In this document: positions 50,389 through 58,586 of the stretch, piece by piece
Layout of the letters: each line of letters opens with the position of its first letter
How positions within the stretch are numbered: position 1 is the first letter of the stretch
Source of the DNA: a bacterium
Lineage (GTDB): Bacteria > Desulfobacterota > Binatia > HRBIN30 > CADEER01
Direction of reading: 5' to 3'
NCBI GenBank assembly: GCA_030430165.1
Contig: JAUIGL010000017.1
Location: 20,151-84,150, forward strand
DNA: 64,000 nucleotides
Notes under the pieces: generated by a model
What the model saw: only the letters and a program-made list of their open reading frames with translations
Databases searched by the model: none
Told to the model about the DNA's origin: nothing
Position numbers and translations under genes: made by a program

Positions 50389-51063
50389 TTACTGTGGCGG
50401 CTCGGCGGGGCGCAGGAACGTGTTGAGGGGCTGGTTCACCTCGCTGGCGCGCAGGGATTGCGCGTGGCGAACCTTGGCGGCGGCCTGCGATGCGAGGCGC
50501 TGGATCGTCTTGTTCTGCTCGCGCTCGGCGATGCCGTCGAGGAGGGTGAGCGAGTCGGGTGAGCCGAGGTCGCCGAGGGCGTAGATCGCGGTGCCGCGGG
50601 TGCGCGTGTCGAGGTCCTGGTCGAGCAGGTCCATGATCGGCTGGGCGGCGCTGACGTCGCCGATCTTGCCGAGCGCGGCGAGGATGCGGCGCTGGACCAC
50701 GGGCTCGGTGTTGCTCATGAACAACTGCTGGATGAGCACCGGGGTTGCCGGCGTCGCGCGCAGGTCGCCGCAGGAATCGATCGCCTTGGCGCGCACTCGC
50801 ATGTCGTTGTCGCCGAGCGCCTGGAGCAAGAGATCGACGGCCTGCTGATCCTCGAGGCTCTTGATCTCGCGCAAGCCGTCGAGGCGCTCCATCGGGTCGC
50901 CGCTCTCCATGCTGCGCGCGACATCTTGGATGTTGGCTTCCTTGTTGGCGTTCTCGTAACGCTGGCGGGCGGCGTCGGTGACGTTGCCCTGCGCCAGCGC
51001 GGCGCCGGCGAGGCAAAGCGCGGCGATTGCGGGGGCGAGGTAGCTTGCTGCGTTGCGCATCAT
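50389..51063 (-). CDS. Exported HEAT-repeat protein
   Basis: From ATG 51063 (or the adjacent 51060) the protein has about 224 residues with a signal peptide (YLAPAIAALCLAGAALAQG). About five HEAT-like helical repeats follow (MERLDGLREIKSLEDQQAVDLLLQAL; MRVRAKAIDSCGDL; VVQRRILAALGKIGD; RGTAIYALGDLGSPDSLTLL). These make a protein-binding scaffold. The binding partner is unknown. The frame continues upstream through the inverted-repeat DNA at 51124-51204, which is clearly not coding. The exported-EF-hand gene follows 15 bp after its stop, so the two are likely one operon. Confidence 0.78.
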   Translation of the reverse strand: MMRNAASYLAPAIAALCLAGAALAQGNVTDAARQRYENANKEANIQDVARSMESGDPMERLDGLREIKSLEDQQAVDLLLQALGDNDMRVRAKAIDSCGDLRATPATPVLIQQLFMSNTEPVVQRRILAALGKIGDVSAAQPIMDLLDQDLDTRTRGTAIYALGDLGSPDSLTLLDGIAEREQNKTIQRLASQAAAKVRHAQSLRASEVNQPLNTFLRPAEPPQ

Positions 51064-51123
51064 CGAGAAGCGTATCGGCCGTGCTTGGCGACTGCAACTC
51101 ACGCGCGGTCCAAAGCGCCCGTG

Positions 51124-51204
51124 GCGCGGCCAAAGACTGCCCCTTGCTTCGCTCGGGCAGTCGGCCAAAGCGCCTGTCGGCGCGTCCAAATGGCGGGTCA
51201 GGTT
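51124..51204. repeat. Inverted repeat, left copy (about 81 bp)
   Basis: This stretch contains CGGCCAAAGACTGCCCC, then TTGCTTCGCTCGGGCAG, TCGGCCAAAGCGCCTG and GCGCGTCCAAATGG. It is repeated in inverted orientation at 52068-52150 with only a few mismatches. An internal hairpin ACTGCCC...GGGCAGT lies in each copy. It lies in the 349-bp gene-free stretch 51064-51412, which otherwise holds a GC-rich CCTCTCCCGCGAGGAGAGG palindrome (about 51349-51367) and nothing coding. Confidence 0.8.
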
Positions 51205-51412
51205 GGAAGGGAACCCTGGTCTACTTGAGGGCGGGGGCAGTATCGGCTTTCGAAGAACCCAAGGGGCCTCGCTCGCGCTCGGTTATCTCTGTCCCCCTCA
51301 CCCGCGCTTCCCCCTTCGCTCTACGAGCTACGGAGGACAGGTCGCGCGGCCTCTCCCGCGAGGAGAGGCGATACGGAATTGCGGGCGCTCCGCTGTGCCT
51401 GGGGCCTGGGCT

Positions 51413-51886
51413 CTACTCGCCGATGGGGCGCATTCGGACCATGACCCAGTCGGCCATGCGGTGGACGCTGTACTCGGGGGGCTCGTCGGCGGCGAGGTCG
51501 AGGACGACGCGGAGGTTGCCGAGGCTGCGGGTTACTCGGACTTTGGATACCAGGCTGTCGCGTCCGGGGAAGACTTCCTCGGGCAGCTCGATTCCGGTCG
51601 GGCCCTGGATGTCGATTACGATCCGCGCCGGACTGTCCTGATCGCTGTAGGAGATGCCTTCGGGAAAGCGGCTGAGGCGCAGAAACACGCCGCGATAGCC
51701 GCCGCCGGATGCGACCACTTCGAAGCTGGTGATGTCGAGGGGGTCGGAATACTCGGCGAGGTCGCCGGCGATCGAGTCGGGCGGGGCGCCGGTTTCTCCG
51801 GCTTCCTCGAGCGGGAGCCGTTGCGAGCAGCCGGTGGCAACGGCGAGCGAACAGGCGAGAATCGGGGCGGCGAATTTCCGCAACAT
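51413..51886 (-). CDS. AMIN-domain lipoprotein
   Basis: From ATG 51886 the protein has 157 residues and a lipobox LAVATGC (Cys20). After a short linker comes an AMIN-type beta domain (ITSFEVVASGGGYRGVFLRLS, ISYSDQDSPARIVIDIQGPTG, LVSKVRVTRSLGNLRVVLDL). AMIN domains bind peptidoglycan or septal material in PilQ and AmiC proteins. Here it stands alone without an enzymatic domain. The gene lies between the two inverted repeat copies at 51124-51204 and 52068-52150. Confidence 0.72.
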   Translation of the reverse strand: MLRKFAAPILACSLAVATGCSQRLPLEEAGETGAPPDSIAGDLAEYSDPLDITSFEVVASGGGYRGVFLRLSRFPEGISYSDQDSPARIVIDIQGPTGIELPEEVFPGRDSLVSKVRVTRSLGNLRVVLDLAADEPPEYSVHRMADWVMVRMRPIGE

Positions 51887-52067
51887 CTTATCGTCGATAC
51901 AGGAATGGGTATGCACGGGCAACTGAATCAAAGCCAAAGCGGCGTCTCGCTCCCCGATGTTCTGCGAGCCTCGGGGCTCGAGACGCCGCGTCCAAAGCGC
52001 TGGCGCGCGTCCAAAGCCCGGCGTCGCTTCGCTCGCCGGGCGGCCAAAGGGCGGGCCGATCGCCAAA

Positions 52068-52150
52068 CAACCCGACCCACCATTTGGACGCGCCGGCAGG
52101 CGCTTTGGCCGACTGCCCGAGCGAAGCAAGGGGCAGTCTTTGGCCGCGCC
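52068..52150. repeat. Inverted repeat, right copy (about 83 bp)
   Basis: This is the inverted partner of 51124-51204. It lies in the 473-bp gene-free stretch 51887-52359. That stretch also holds shorter relatives of the repeat (CGCGTCCAAAGCGCTGG, then CGCGTCCAAAGCCCGGCG with a CGCTTCGCTCGCCGGGC hairpin, about 51990-52050). The end of the stretch should carry the promoter of the 52360 gene, but I see no clear box. Confidence 0.8.
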
Positions 52151-52359
52151 GTTCCCGCCGGAGCTCGCAGAGCGCAGGGGGGGACGGCGCTTTGGACGGC
52201 GGCGGCCGGAGGCCGCCGCCTTGACTCGCCGGTGGGGCGCGGCTACCCCTCCGGTGGGGTCGGGTCGGTCCGGTCGGCGGTGTCGCCCGCTCTCGCCATG
52301 TCGTCAGTGATGCGACCGCGCATGTCCGCGGTCGGTAGTGTTGAGGGAGAAGTACTGCG

Positions 52360-53271
52360 ATGAAGAAGCTGGTTTGGTTGGGTGGTGGTGCTCTGTTGGC
52401 GGCCTGCGCGACGATGTCGACCACGCCGCCGGCGGCGACGCCGGTCGCCGAGGCGCCCGCGGTCAAGACGGTCGCCAAGGTCCCGACGCCGCAGGCTCCG
52501 GTCGAGGTGCCAACGGTGAAGGTGGTCACCAAGGAGTCGCAGAAGAAACGCGCCGAGGCCAACAAGCTCAAGGTGCGGCCGATCAAGAACCCGGAGACGG
52601 AAGCGGCGCTGGCGGCCAAGAAGGTGGTGGGTCCAGTGGTCACCTTTGCCGGCACGGCGCGGGCCGATGGAGATCCGAACGAGCCGATCGGCAAGACCAA
52701 GGACGGCACGCCGATCTTCCTCAACTACGTCGGCTCCGGCTTCATCATCGTCATCGAAGCCAAGCCCGGCTTCTCCAACCTCGAGCCTGGGCGCTCGATC
52801 TTTCGCTACGATCCGAACGATCCGACCAAGCGGCCGGATCTCGAGATTCAGGTCGACCGCCCGATGGGCGACGGCAGCGAGGCGGTGTGTGATGCGCGTC
52901 CGCCGAAGTTCGGCGGCATCCCGGCGGTTTCGCCGACGAGCTGGGCCGAGACCAAGCAGGTGTCGGCGGCGTTGAACGATCTTTCGTGCCGCTTCGAGAC
53001 GTTCATCGAGTCGGACTCTTCTTGTACCAACGCTCGCAACGGCGACTTCGCCTTCGTCAGCGGCGAAGAGGCCTCGGTGCAGTTCTGCATGGTGGTGGCG
53101 CGCAAGTGGCGTTTCCCCGAGGGTGACACCACGGTCAGCGTGCGGATTCGCGACCGCGAGGGAAATCCCGGTCCGGTCAGCAAGTTCGTTCTGCGCCGAC
53201 AGGCGCGGCCGACCCAGCCGCCGCGCAAGGCGCCGACCCAGACCCCGACGCCGGTTCGGCGCCGGCCGTAA
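52360..53271 (+). CDS. Lipoprotein with a recurrent Cys-containing secreted domain
   Basis: The 303-residue protein has a lipobox GALLAAC (Cys16) and a Pro/Val/Lys-rich linker. From about residue 90 comes a domain GPVVTFAGTAR... GSGFIIVIEAKPGF... RPDLEIQVDRPMGDGSEAVC... GGIPAVSPTSW... LNDLSCRFETF... VQFCMVVARKWRFPEGDTTVSVRIRD-GNPGPVSKF. The same domain occurs twice in the 53783-55663 gene. I know no named family for it. The four or so Cys suggest disulfides outside the cytoplasm. It ends in a Pro/Arg/Thr tail. The PKD lipoprotein gene follows after a strong stem-loop. Confidence 0.72.
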   Translation: MKKLVWLGGGALLAACATMSTTPPAATPVAEAPAVKTVAKVPTPQAPVEVPTVKVVTKESQKKRAEANKLKVRPIKNPETEAALAAKKVVGPVVTFAGTARADGDPNEPIGKTKDGTPIFLNYVGSGFIIVIEAKPGFSNLEPGRSIFRYDPNDPTKRPDLEIQVDRPMGDGSEAVCDARPPKFGGIPAVSPTSWAETKQVSAALNDLSCRFETFIESDSSCTNARNGDFAFVSGEEASVQFCMVVARKWRFPEGDTTVSVRIRDREGNPGPVSKFVLRRQARPTQPPRKAPTQTPTPVRRRP

Positions 53272-53301
53272 ACGGCGGTTGGCGGTCCGCTCCAAGGTCG
53301 C

Positions 53302-53343
53302 GCGACGGCGTCCCCCCGGCGTATGCCGGGGGGACGCCGTCGC
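53302..53343 (+). other. Perfect 19-bp stem-loop before a start codon
   Basis: The arms GCGACGGCGTCCCCCCGGC (53302-53320) and 53325-53343 are exactly complementary with a 4-base loop GTAT. It begins 30 bp after the upstream stop and ends 1 bp before the GTG start of the PKD lipoprotein. It could end transcription of the first gene or mask the ribosome site of the second. Confidence 0.65.
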
Positions 53344-53344
53344 C

Positions 53345-53755
53345 GTGCTCACGCCCGCGCCGCGCTGGGTCCTGACGCTCGGAGTGATCGCGGCCGCCTG
53401 TAGCGAACCGGCACCGCCGGCGCAGTCGAAGTCGCAGGCGCGGTTGGTGTCGGAGCGACCGGCGCACTACGCAGCCGACGACGAGCCCGAGTGCGTCGTT
53501 CTGGTCGACGCTCAACCGGATATCGGCAACCCGCCACTCACCGTGCGCTTCGAGACCGAGCTCGACTGCTCCTCGTCGCCGGTGACCTACTCCTGGGACT
53601 TCGGCGACGGCGCCTCCGCCGGTAACGTCGCCAACCCCAAGCACACCTACGAGATGACCGGCGACTTCGTCGCCGTGGTTCGGGTTCGCGGCGCCGACGG
53701 GGCGGAGAGCGACGACGAGATCGACATCGTCGTCGATCCGATGCTCGGCCAGTAG
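53345..53755 (+). CDS. PKD-domain lipoprotein
   Basis: Taken from GTG 53345, the 136-residue protein has a signal with lipobox VIAAAC (Cys21). A PKD-type Ig-like domain follows: CVVLVDAQPDIGNPPLTVRFE, YSWDFGDGASAGNVANPKHTYEMTGDF, and VVRVRGADG at the end. The WDFGDG and HTY motifs are diagnostic for PKD. Such domains mediate protein-protein or glycan contacts at the cell surface. It lies between the two genes carrying the recurrent Cys-domain. No ribosome site is visible because the stem-loop fills that space. Other upstream starts are in shadow sequence. Confidence 0.75.
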   Translation: MLTPAPRWVLTLGVIAAACSEPAPPAQSKSQARLVSERPAHYAADDEPECVVLVDAQPDIGNPPLTVRFETELDCSSSPVTYSWDFGDGASAGNVANPKHTYEMTGDFVAVVRVRGADGAESDDEIDIVVDPMLGQ

Positions 53756-53782
53756 CCGCTTTTTGCAGCAAGCTGGGGATTT

Positions 53783-55663
53783 GTGCGCATCTCTACTCGG
53801 GACATGGGGGCAACGCTGAGACGATCCTTGGTGATCGCGGTCGCGCTCGTGTGCGCGGCGTCGTCGCTGCACGCGCAGGGCGCTGGGGATGTGACCTGCG
53901 ACGGCATGGTCAGCGACGACGAGCGCGGCGATCTCGCCACCCTGTTGTTCCAGCGCAATCCCGGCTGCGAGGCCGCCGACGTCAATCGCGACGGCCGGCT
54001 CAGCGCTGCCGACCTGACCGCGTATGTCCACGGGCCACTGGTCACCTTCGTCGGACTCGCCAGTCCGGACGGCCACCTCGCGTCGCCGCTGGGACGGCTG
54101 CCGAGCGGCGAGATCGTCTACTTCGTCAACAGCGGGCTCGGCTTCAGCATCGTCGCCGAAGCCGCGCCCGGTCCGACCGGTGAGCGGGTCGGCACCAGCG
54201 TCTTCGACTACGACCCGGAAGACCCGCGGCGTCGCCCCGACTTCCAGGTGATCGTCGAGCACTCGCTCGGCGACGGCAACCGCATGGTGTGCAACGCGAG
54301 TCGCGGCGTGCCCGCGGTCAACCCGGAGAGCTTCGCCTACGAGCAGCCGATCTCCGACTCGATCAACGATCTCAGTTGCCGCTTCGCGGTGGCGACGACC
54401 GGTCGCTCGACCTGCACCCAGAACGAATTCGGCCAGGCCGGCTTCGCGTCGTTCCGCAGCCGCGTGCAGTTCTGTCTCGCGGTCAACGGCTTCCTGCGTT
54501 TCCCCGACGGCGATACCCGCGTCGTCGTGCAGGTTCGCGACCAGGCCGGAATGCTCTCGCCGGTCGCGCGCTTGATCGTGCGGGTTGGTGACGGTCCGCC
54601 GCCGCCGACCTTCACGCCGACGCCGACCTTCACCGCGACGCCGACGTTCACCGCGACTCCGGTCGTGACCGACACGCCGACCTTTACCGCGACGCGCACA
54701 CCGACCCAGACCCGCACGCCGACGAACACCCCGCGCACGGTGATCCCGACGCGCACGCCTTCGTTCACGCGCACTCCCACTCCGACGCGCACGCCGACCA
54801 TGCAGGACACCGTCGGCCCGGGTACGCCGACGCGCACCCGCACGAACACGCCGACGCCGACGCGTACGCCGACTCTGACGCCCACCACGACGCCGACGCG
54901 CACAGCGACGCCGACTCGTACCCGCACCCAGACGAACACGCCGCGCCCGGGCACGCCGACGCGAACTCCGACGCCGACGCGCACGCCGACGCGCACCGGC
55001 ACCAGCACCAACACGCCGACGCCGACGCGCACCCGGCCGCCGGCGACGGCGACGTTCACGCCGACCCCGACATCGGACGGTCCGATCGGTCCGGAGATCA
55101 CGTTCTTCGGCCTCGCCACCGCGGGTGACGTCGAGATCGAGCCGACCGGCGAGATCATCGACGGCGCGCCGGTGTTCACCCGCCCGCTCGGCTCAGGATT
55201 CCAGATAGTCGTCGAGGCGACCTTCGGCGCCAGCGGATTCCAGCCGGGGAGCCGTTCGTTCGATCCCGACGGCGGCGCGCCCGATCTCCAGATCGTCGCC
55301 AGCGAGCCACTCGGCAACGGCAGCAGCGAGGTTTGCGACAACGAGCCGCCGATCATCGGCGGTGTCCCGGCGGTCGATCCGGCGGAGTTCTCACCGGACG
55401 TCTTCGATCAGCTCAACGACTTCGGTTGCCGATTCGTCAACGGCGAAGGACAGGCGCGGGCGCGCAGCTGCTTCGGCGATCCGTGTCTGCTGCGCAGCAA
55501 CGGACAGTTCCGCTGTGCGAACGCGTTCTCGACCGTGCAGTACTGCGGGCTGGTGTCGCAGAACCTGACGCTGCCCAACGGGGACACGGTGTTGACCGTG
55601 CGCGCGTTGGATCAGCTTGGTAACCCGGGGCCGGAGTCGCGGATCGTGGTGCGGGTGGAGTGA
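53783..55663 (+). CDS. Secreted protein with two recurrent Cys-domains and a Thr-Pro linker
   Basis: The 626-residue protein (GTG 53783 or ATG 53804) has a signal peptide ending at HAQG. A dockerin-like EF-hand pair follows ([16 protein letters not shown] and [18 protein letters not shown]). The first Cys-domain covers residues ~88-272 ([11 protein letters not shown]... [11 protein letters not shown]... [10 protein letters not shown]... VQFCLAV... [15 protein letters not shown]). A ~160-residue Thr/Pro/Arg linker of PTxTxT type comes next. The second Cys-domain ([11 protein letters not shown]... [15 protein letters not shown]... LNDFGCRF... VQYCGLV... [21 protein letters not shown]) ends the protein. 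The layout resembles multidomain surface glycoproteins. The function is unknown. Confidence 0.78.
   Translation: MRISTRDMGATLRRSLVIAVALVCAASSLHAQGAGDVTCDGMVSDDERGDLATLLFQRNPGCEAADVNRDGRLSAADLTAYVHGPLVTFVGLASPDGHLASPLGRLPSGEIVYFVNSGLGFSIVAEAAPGPTGERVGTSVFDYDPEDPRRRPDFQVIVEHSLGDGNRMVCNASRGVPAVNPESFAYEQPISDSINDLSCRFAVATTGRSTCTQNEFGQAGFASFRSRVQFCLAVNGFLRFPDGDTRVVVQVRDQAGMLSPVARLIVRVGDGPPPPTFTPTPTFTATPTFTATPVVTDTPTFTATRTPTQTRTPTNTPRTVIPTRTPSFTRTPTPTRTPTMQDTVGPGTPTRTRTNTPTPTRTPTLTPTTTPTRTATPTRTRTQTNTPRPGTPTRTPTPTRTPTRTGTSTNTPTPTRTRPPATATFTPTPTSDGPIGPEITFFGLATAGDVEIEPTGEIIDGAPVFTRPLGSGFQIVVEATFGASGFQPGSRSFDPDGGAPDLQIVASEPLGNGSSEVCDNEPPIIGGVPAVDPAEFSPDVFDQLNDFGCRFVNGEGQARARSCFGDPCLLRSNGQFRCANAFSTVQYCGLVSQNLTLPNGDTVLTVRALDQLGNPGPESRIVVRVE
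54600..55075 (+). repeat. Low-complexity Thr-Pro/Thr-Arg coding repeat
   Basis: Irregular hexamer-to-dodecamer repeats of ACGCCGAC(G/C) and CGCAC type encode strings of TPT and TRT. They form the extended linker between the two Cys-domains. Such tracts vary in length and are hard to assemble from short reads. Confidence 0.75.
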
Positions 55664-55720
55664 TTTGGCTTCCTCCGCCACGATGAGCTGGTGCAGCGGC
55701 TGTGCCGCTGGTGTTAGAAC

Positions 55721-55788
55721 GCCCTCTCCCTAACCCTCCCTCCTTCGCGAACGCTTCGGAGGGCAGGTTTCCCGTAGGGGGAGGGGAT
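55721..55788. repeat. CCCTCTCCCTAACCC-type palindromic repeat
   Basis: Sequence of the form CCCTCTCCCTAACCCTCCC, then TTCGCGAACGCTTCGGAGGG, and ending GTAGGGGGAGGGG can fold back on itself. A looser relative lies at about 51296-51367. It fills most of the gap between the secreted-protein gene and the convergent apbC gene. Confidence 0.55.
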
Positions 55789-55834
55789 CGCAGCGCGCGG
55801 ACGCGAGAGATGTCGGGCGAGCGGATCGCCGTGG

Positions 55835-56902
55835 TCAGTTGACCAGGGGGAGGTCGAGGCGGCCGGCTTTTTCTACTTCTTGGCGGACGCGGGTGGCGAG
55901 GGCGTCGAATGCCTTGGCGTGCTCGCCGTCGGGCTCGGAGATGACGATTGGTTGGCCGGCGTCGCTGGTCTCGCGGATTCTTCGTGCGAGGGGAATCTCG
56001 CCCAAGAAGGCGATGTCCGATTCGGACGCCATTTTGCGTCCGCCGCCGTGGCCGAAGATTTCCGACCGGTGGCCGCAGTCGGGGCAGATGTGGAACGACA
56101 TGTTCTCGACTACGCCGAGCACCGGCGCGCCGACCTGGTGCAGCATGGCGATGCCGCGCTGGACGTCGAGCAGCGCGACGTCTTGCGGCGTGGTGACGAT
56201 GACTCCGCCGGCCAGCGGCGCCTGTTGGGCGATGGTGAGCTGAGCATCGCCGGTGCCGGGAGGCAGGTCGAGCACGAGGTAGTCGAGCTCGCCCCACGCG
56301 ACCTCGCGAAAGAACTGGGTGAGCAGCTTGTTGATCATGGGACCGCGCCAGATCACCGGTTGGCCGCGGTCGATGAACATGCCGAGCGAGATGGCGGCGA
56401 TGCCGTGGCTGTGCACCGGCTGGATTCGGTCGCCGTCGGTGCCGGCACCTTCGCCGCTGACACCGAGCAACAGGGGAACGCTCGGACCGTACACGTCGGC
56501 GTCGAGCAGGCCGACCGCGTGGCCTTGCTTGTGCAGGGCGAGCGCGAGATTGACCGCGACCGTCGACTTGCCGACGCCGCCCTTGCCGCTGGCGACGGCG
56601 ATTACGTTCTTGACCCCGGGGATTTCGGCGCGCCGCGGCGGCTCGCGGTGCACCGGGGTCTGCGACGCCTCGATCGCGATCTCGACGTTGTCGACGCCGG
56701 TGAAGTCGCGCACCGCGGTCTCGACTGCGGCGCGAATCTCGGCAATCGCCTCATCGCGGGCACCGCCCGGAGCGATGCTCACTTTCACCGAGTCGGTTCC
56801 CACCTCGATGTCGCGGATGATGCCGAAGGAGACGATGTCGCGCGTGTAGCCGGGGTACGCGATCGTTTTGAGCTCGTTGAGGATTTCTTGCGGCGTGACC
56901 AT
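55835..56902 (-). CDS. apbC: Iron-sulfur cluster carrier ATPase (Mrp/ApbC)
   Basis: The 355-residue protein has an N-terminal MIP18/DUF59 domain (TPQEILNELKTIAYPG). A deviant Walker A P-loop follows, VASGKGGVGKSTVAVNLALAL (residues ~103-123), then LLDADVYGPSVPLLLG, LVLDLPPGTGDAQLTIAQ and the CPDC motif near residue 278. These are the marks of Mrp/NBP35-type scaffolds that hand Fe-S clusters to apo-proteins. It is a single gene, convergent with the secreted-protein gene. It is the only obvious housekeeping gene in this stretch besides nth. Confidence 0.94.
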   Translation of the reverse strand: MVTPQEILNELKTIAYPGYTRDIVSFGIIRDIEVGTDSVKVSIAPGGARDEAIAEIRAAVETAVRDFTGVDNVEIAIEASQTPVHREPPRRAEIPGVKNVIAVASGKGGVGKSTVAVNLALALHKQGHAVGLLDADVYGPSVPLLLGVSGEGAGTDGDRIQPVHSHGIAAISLGMFIDRGQPVIWRGPMINKLLTQFFREVAWGELDYLVLDLPPGTGDAQLTIAQQAPLAGGVIVTTPQDVALLDVQRGIAMLHQVGAPVLGVVENMSFHICPDCGHRSEIFGHGGGRKMASESDIAFLGEIPLARRIRETSDAGQPIVISEPDGEHAKAFDALATRVRQEVEKAGRLDLPLVN

Positions 56903-56951
56903 TGCTTCTGGTGTAGCGGCAATCGGCAGGGGAAGCGAGATGGTGTGTCTT

Positions 56952-56995
56952 TGGGGGATCTGGGATCTGGGCGCTGGGATCTGGGGGGTGGTAGG
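56952..56995. repeat. GGGATCTGGG repeat, copy 1
   Basis: Five or more G-runs are separated by 4-6 bases (GGGGGATCTGGGATCTGGG, then CGCTGGGATCTGGGGGG). A close relative lies at 62708-62747. It lies just upstream of apbC in the 172-bp gap to the membrane-protein gene. Confidence 0.65.
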
Positions 56996-57074
56996 GTTTC
57001 ATTGGGGTCGCGGCAGCGACCACCGCCCTCTTGCCTGTGCCCGTGCCTCGCCTATGCCTGCGAGATCCGCGAGC

Positions 57075-58586
57075 TCAAGGGAATGGTAGGCGGCCTGGTG
57101 GGGCTGTGGCCATTCCTCGGCTGCTCGGGCGCTGGCGGGCGTAGAGGGCGGCTACGTCGTCGCGGAAGGCGAGCGAATAGGTGGCGGCCAGTGGGTCCGG
57201 CAACACGACGTTGCTCCAGGCGAGGATGTAGTCGGGCTCGTGCTCGGTGACGAGCTCGGTGCCGGCGCCGGCGAAGAAGTCGAAGTTCCGGGCGACGACG
57301 TCTGGCGGATAGACGGTGGCGAAGCGTCCGTCCATCGAGACTTTGATCTCGGGTGCGAGGTGCCACAGCGCGTAGCCGCCCCAATCGAGCGGCAGGGCCA
57401 TGTCGCCGCGAAGATCGTTGAGACTGGCGTAGCGGACTGCATTGACCGGGTAGTCGTCGGCCTCGAACACCAGGGTGGCGCGGTCGCCGGTCACCCGCGT
57501 CGTGAACAGAGCGAGCTGCAGCAGCGCCATGACCACGGTTGCCGCGGCGACGATTCGCACCGCGCCGTCGGAGAGGCGGAGGGAGAACCTCTCGGCGAGG
57601 TGATTGAGCTGGTCGGCCAGTGGCATGGCGGCGCACAGGGCGAAGAGCGGTACGTGGCGCTGGTGGCGCAGCGCCAGATAGGCGGTGATGACGACGAGCG
57701 CGAGGCGCCACGGCGACTCGCGCAAGACGCGCGACAGCGGGGCGGTGACCGCGACCGCGGTCAGCGCGATCCAGAACGGCCACTGCGCCGGATCGCCGAA
57801 GCGCACCGGTTGCCACTCGGTGAGCGGATGCGGCATCGACAGCTCGCCCCAGATGTAGGTGAACAGCCACGGACCGTACGGGTTGAGGCAGGCGGCGAGC
57901 AGGCCGACCGCCGGAAGCGCGAAGCGAGTCGGCAGGTCGCGCCACGGCGGAGAGATCGCCCACAGCCCGAGGATGCCGAGGCCGACGATGAATGCGCCGT
58001 GCAGATTCGCCCACGCGCACATGCCGACTGCGGCCATCGGGATCGCGACGCTCGCCCGCAACGGTTGGCCGCGTTGGCGGTCGAGTAGCCACAGCAGGAC
58101 GGCGACGAAGAGATAGCTGAACACCTGGGGGCGGGTGGCGAAGCCGCGCGCCATCGCCGCAAGGGCGAGCACCAGGGTGAAGGCGTCGATGGCGAGGATG
58201 CCGTTGCGCCTGCGGATCGAGCTCCACACCAGATAGGCAGTCGTCAGGCCGGCGGCCAGCTTGAGCAGCCACAGCAGCGTCGCGCCGAAGCCGTCGAAGA
58301 CCGAGAACATGGCGACCTGGGCGAGCCACTCGTGGTCGACCCACGGGGCCCCCGCCGCGGTGAACGAAAGGTCGTCGGTGCGCGGGATCGCGCCGCTGTC
58401 GAGAATGCGGCGGCCGATCAGCAGGTGCACCCAGAGGTCGTTGTCGGCTTCGTTGCCGCTGAGGAAGTGAAGGGCGCTGGTGGCGGCGAACAGGCGCCAG
58501 GCGCGCGCCGTCCAACCCTCGGCGCTGGTCGTGCCGTCAGGCATTCGATCGGATGCCGCCCGGTCGACCGGCGCGCCCGCGATCAC
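57075..58586 (-). CDS. Polytopic membrane protein, GT-C glycosyltransferase-like
   Basis: The 503-residue protein has about ten to twelve membrane helices and an early loop DNDLWVHLLIGRRILDSGAIPRTDDLSF followed by WVDHEWLAQVAMFSVF. The acidic pair near the start of a periplasmic loop resembles GT-C glycosyltransferases and related proteins that use polyprenyl-phosphate sugars. A soluble C-terminal domain (DWGGYALWHLAPEIKVSMDGRFATVYPPDV) follows. A GTG at 58586 overlaps the sppA stop (GTGA), while ATG 58544 is an alternative. The substrate is unknown; the DPPR-synthase-like UbiA gene 3 kb away could supply a lipid-linked sugar. Confidence 0.75.
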   Translation of the reverse strand: MIAGAPVDRAASDRMPDGTTSAEGWTARAWRLFAATSALHFLSGNEADNDLWVHLLIGRRILDSGAIPRTDDLSFTAAGAPWVDHEWLAQVAMFSVFDGFGATLLWLLKLAAGLTTAYLVWSSIRRRNGILAIDAFTLVLALAAMARGFATRPQVFSYLFVAVLLWLLDRQRGQPLRASVAIPMAAVGMCAWANLHGAFIVGLGILGLWAISPPWRDLPTRFALPAVGLLAACLNPYGPWLFTYIWGELSMPHPLTEWQPVRFGDPAQWPFWIALTAVAVTAPLSRVLRESPWRLALVVITAYLALRHQRHVPLFALCAAMPLADQLNHLAERFSLRLSDGAVRIVAAATVVMALLQLALFTTRVTGDRATLVFEADDYPVNAVRYASLNDLRGDMALPLDWGGYALWHLAPEIKVSMDGRFATVYPPDVVARNFDFFAGAGTELVTEHEPDYILAWSNVVLPDPLAATYSLAFRDDVAALYARQRPSSRGMATAPPGRLPFP

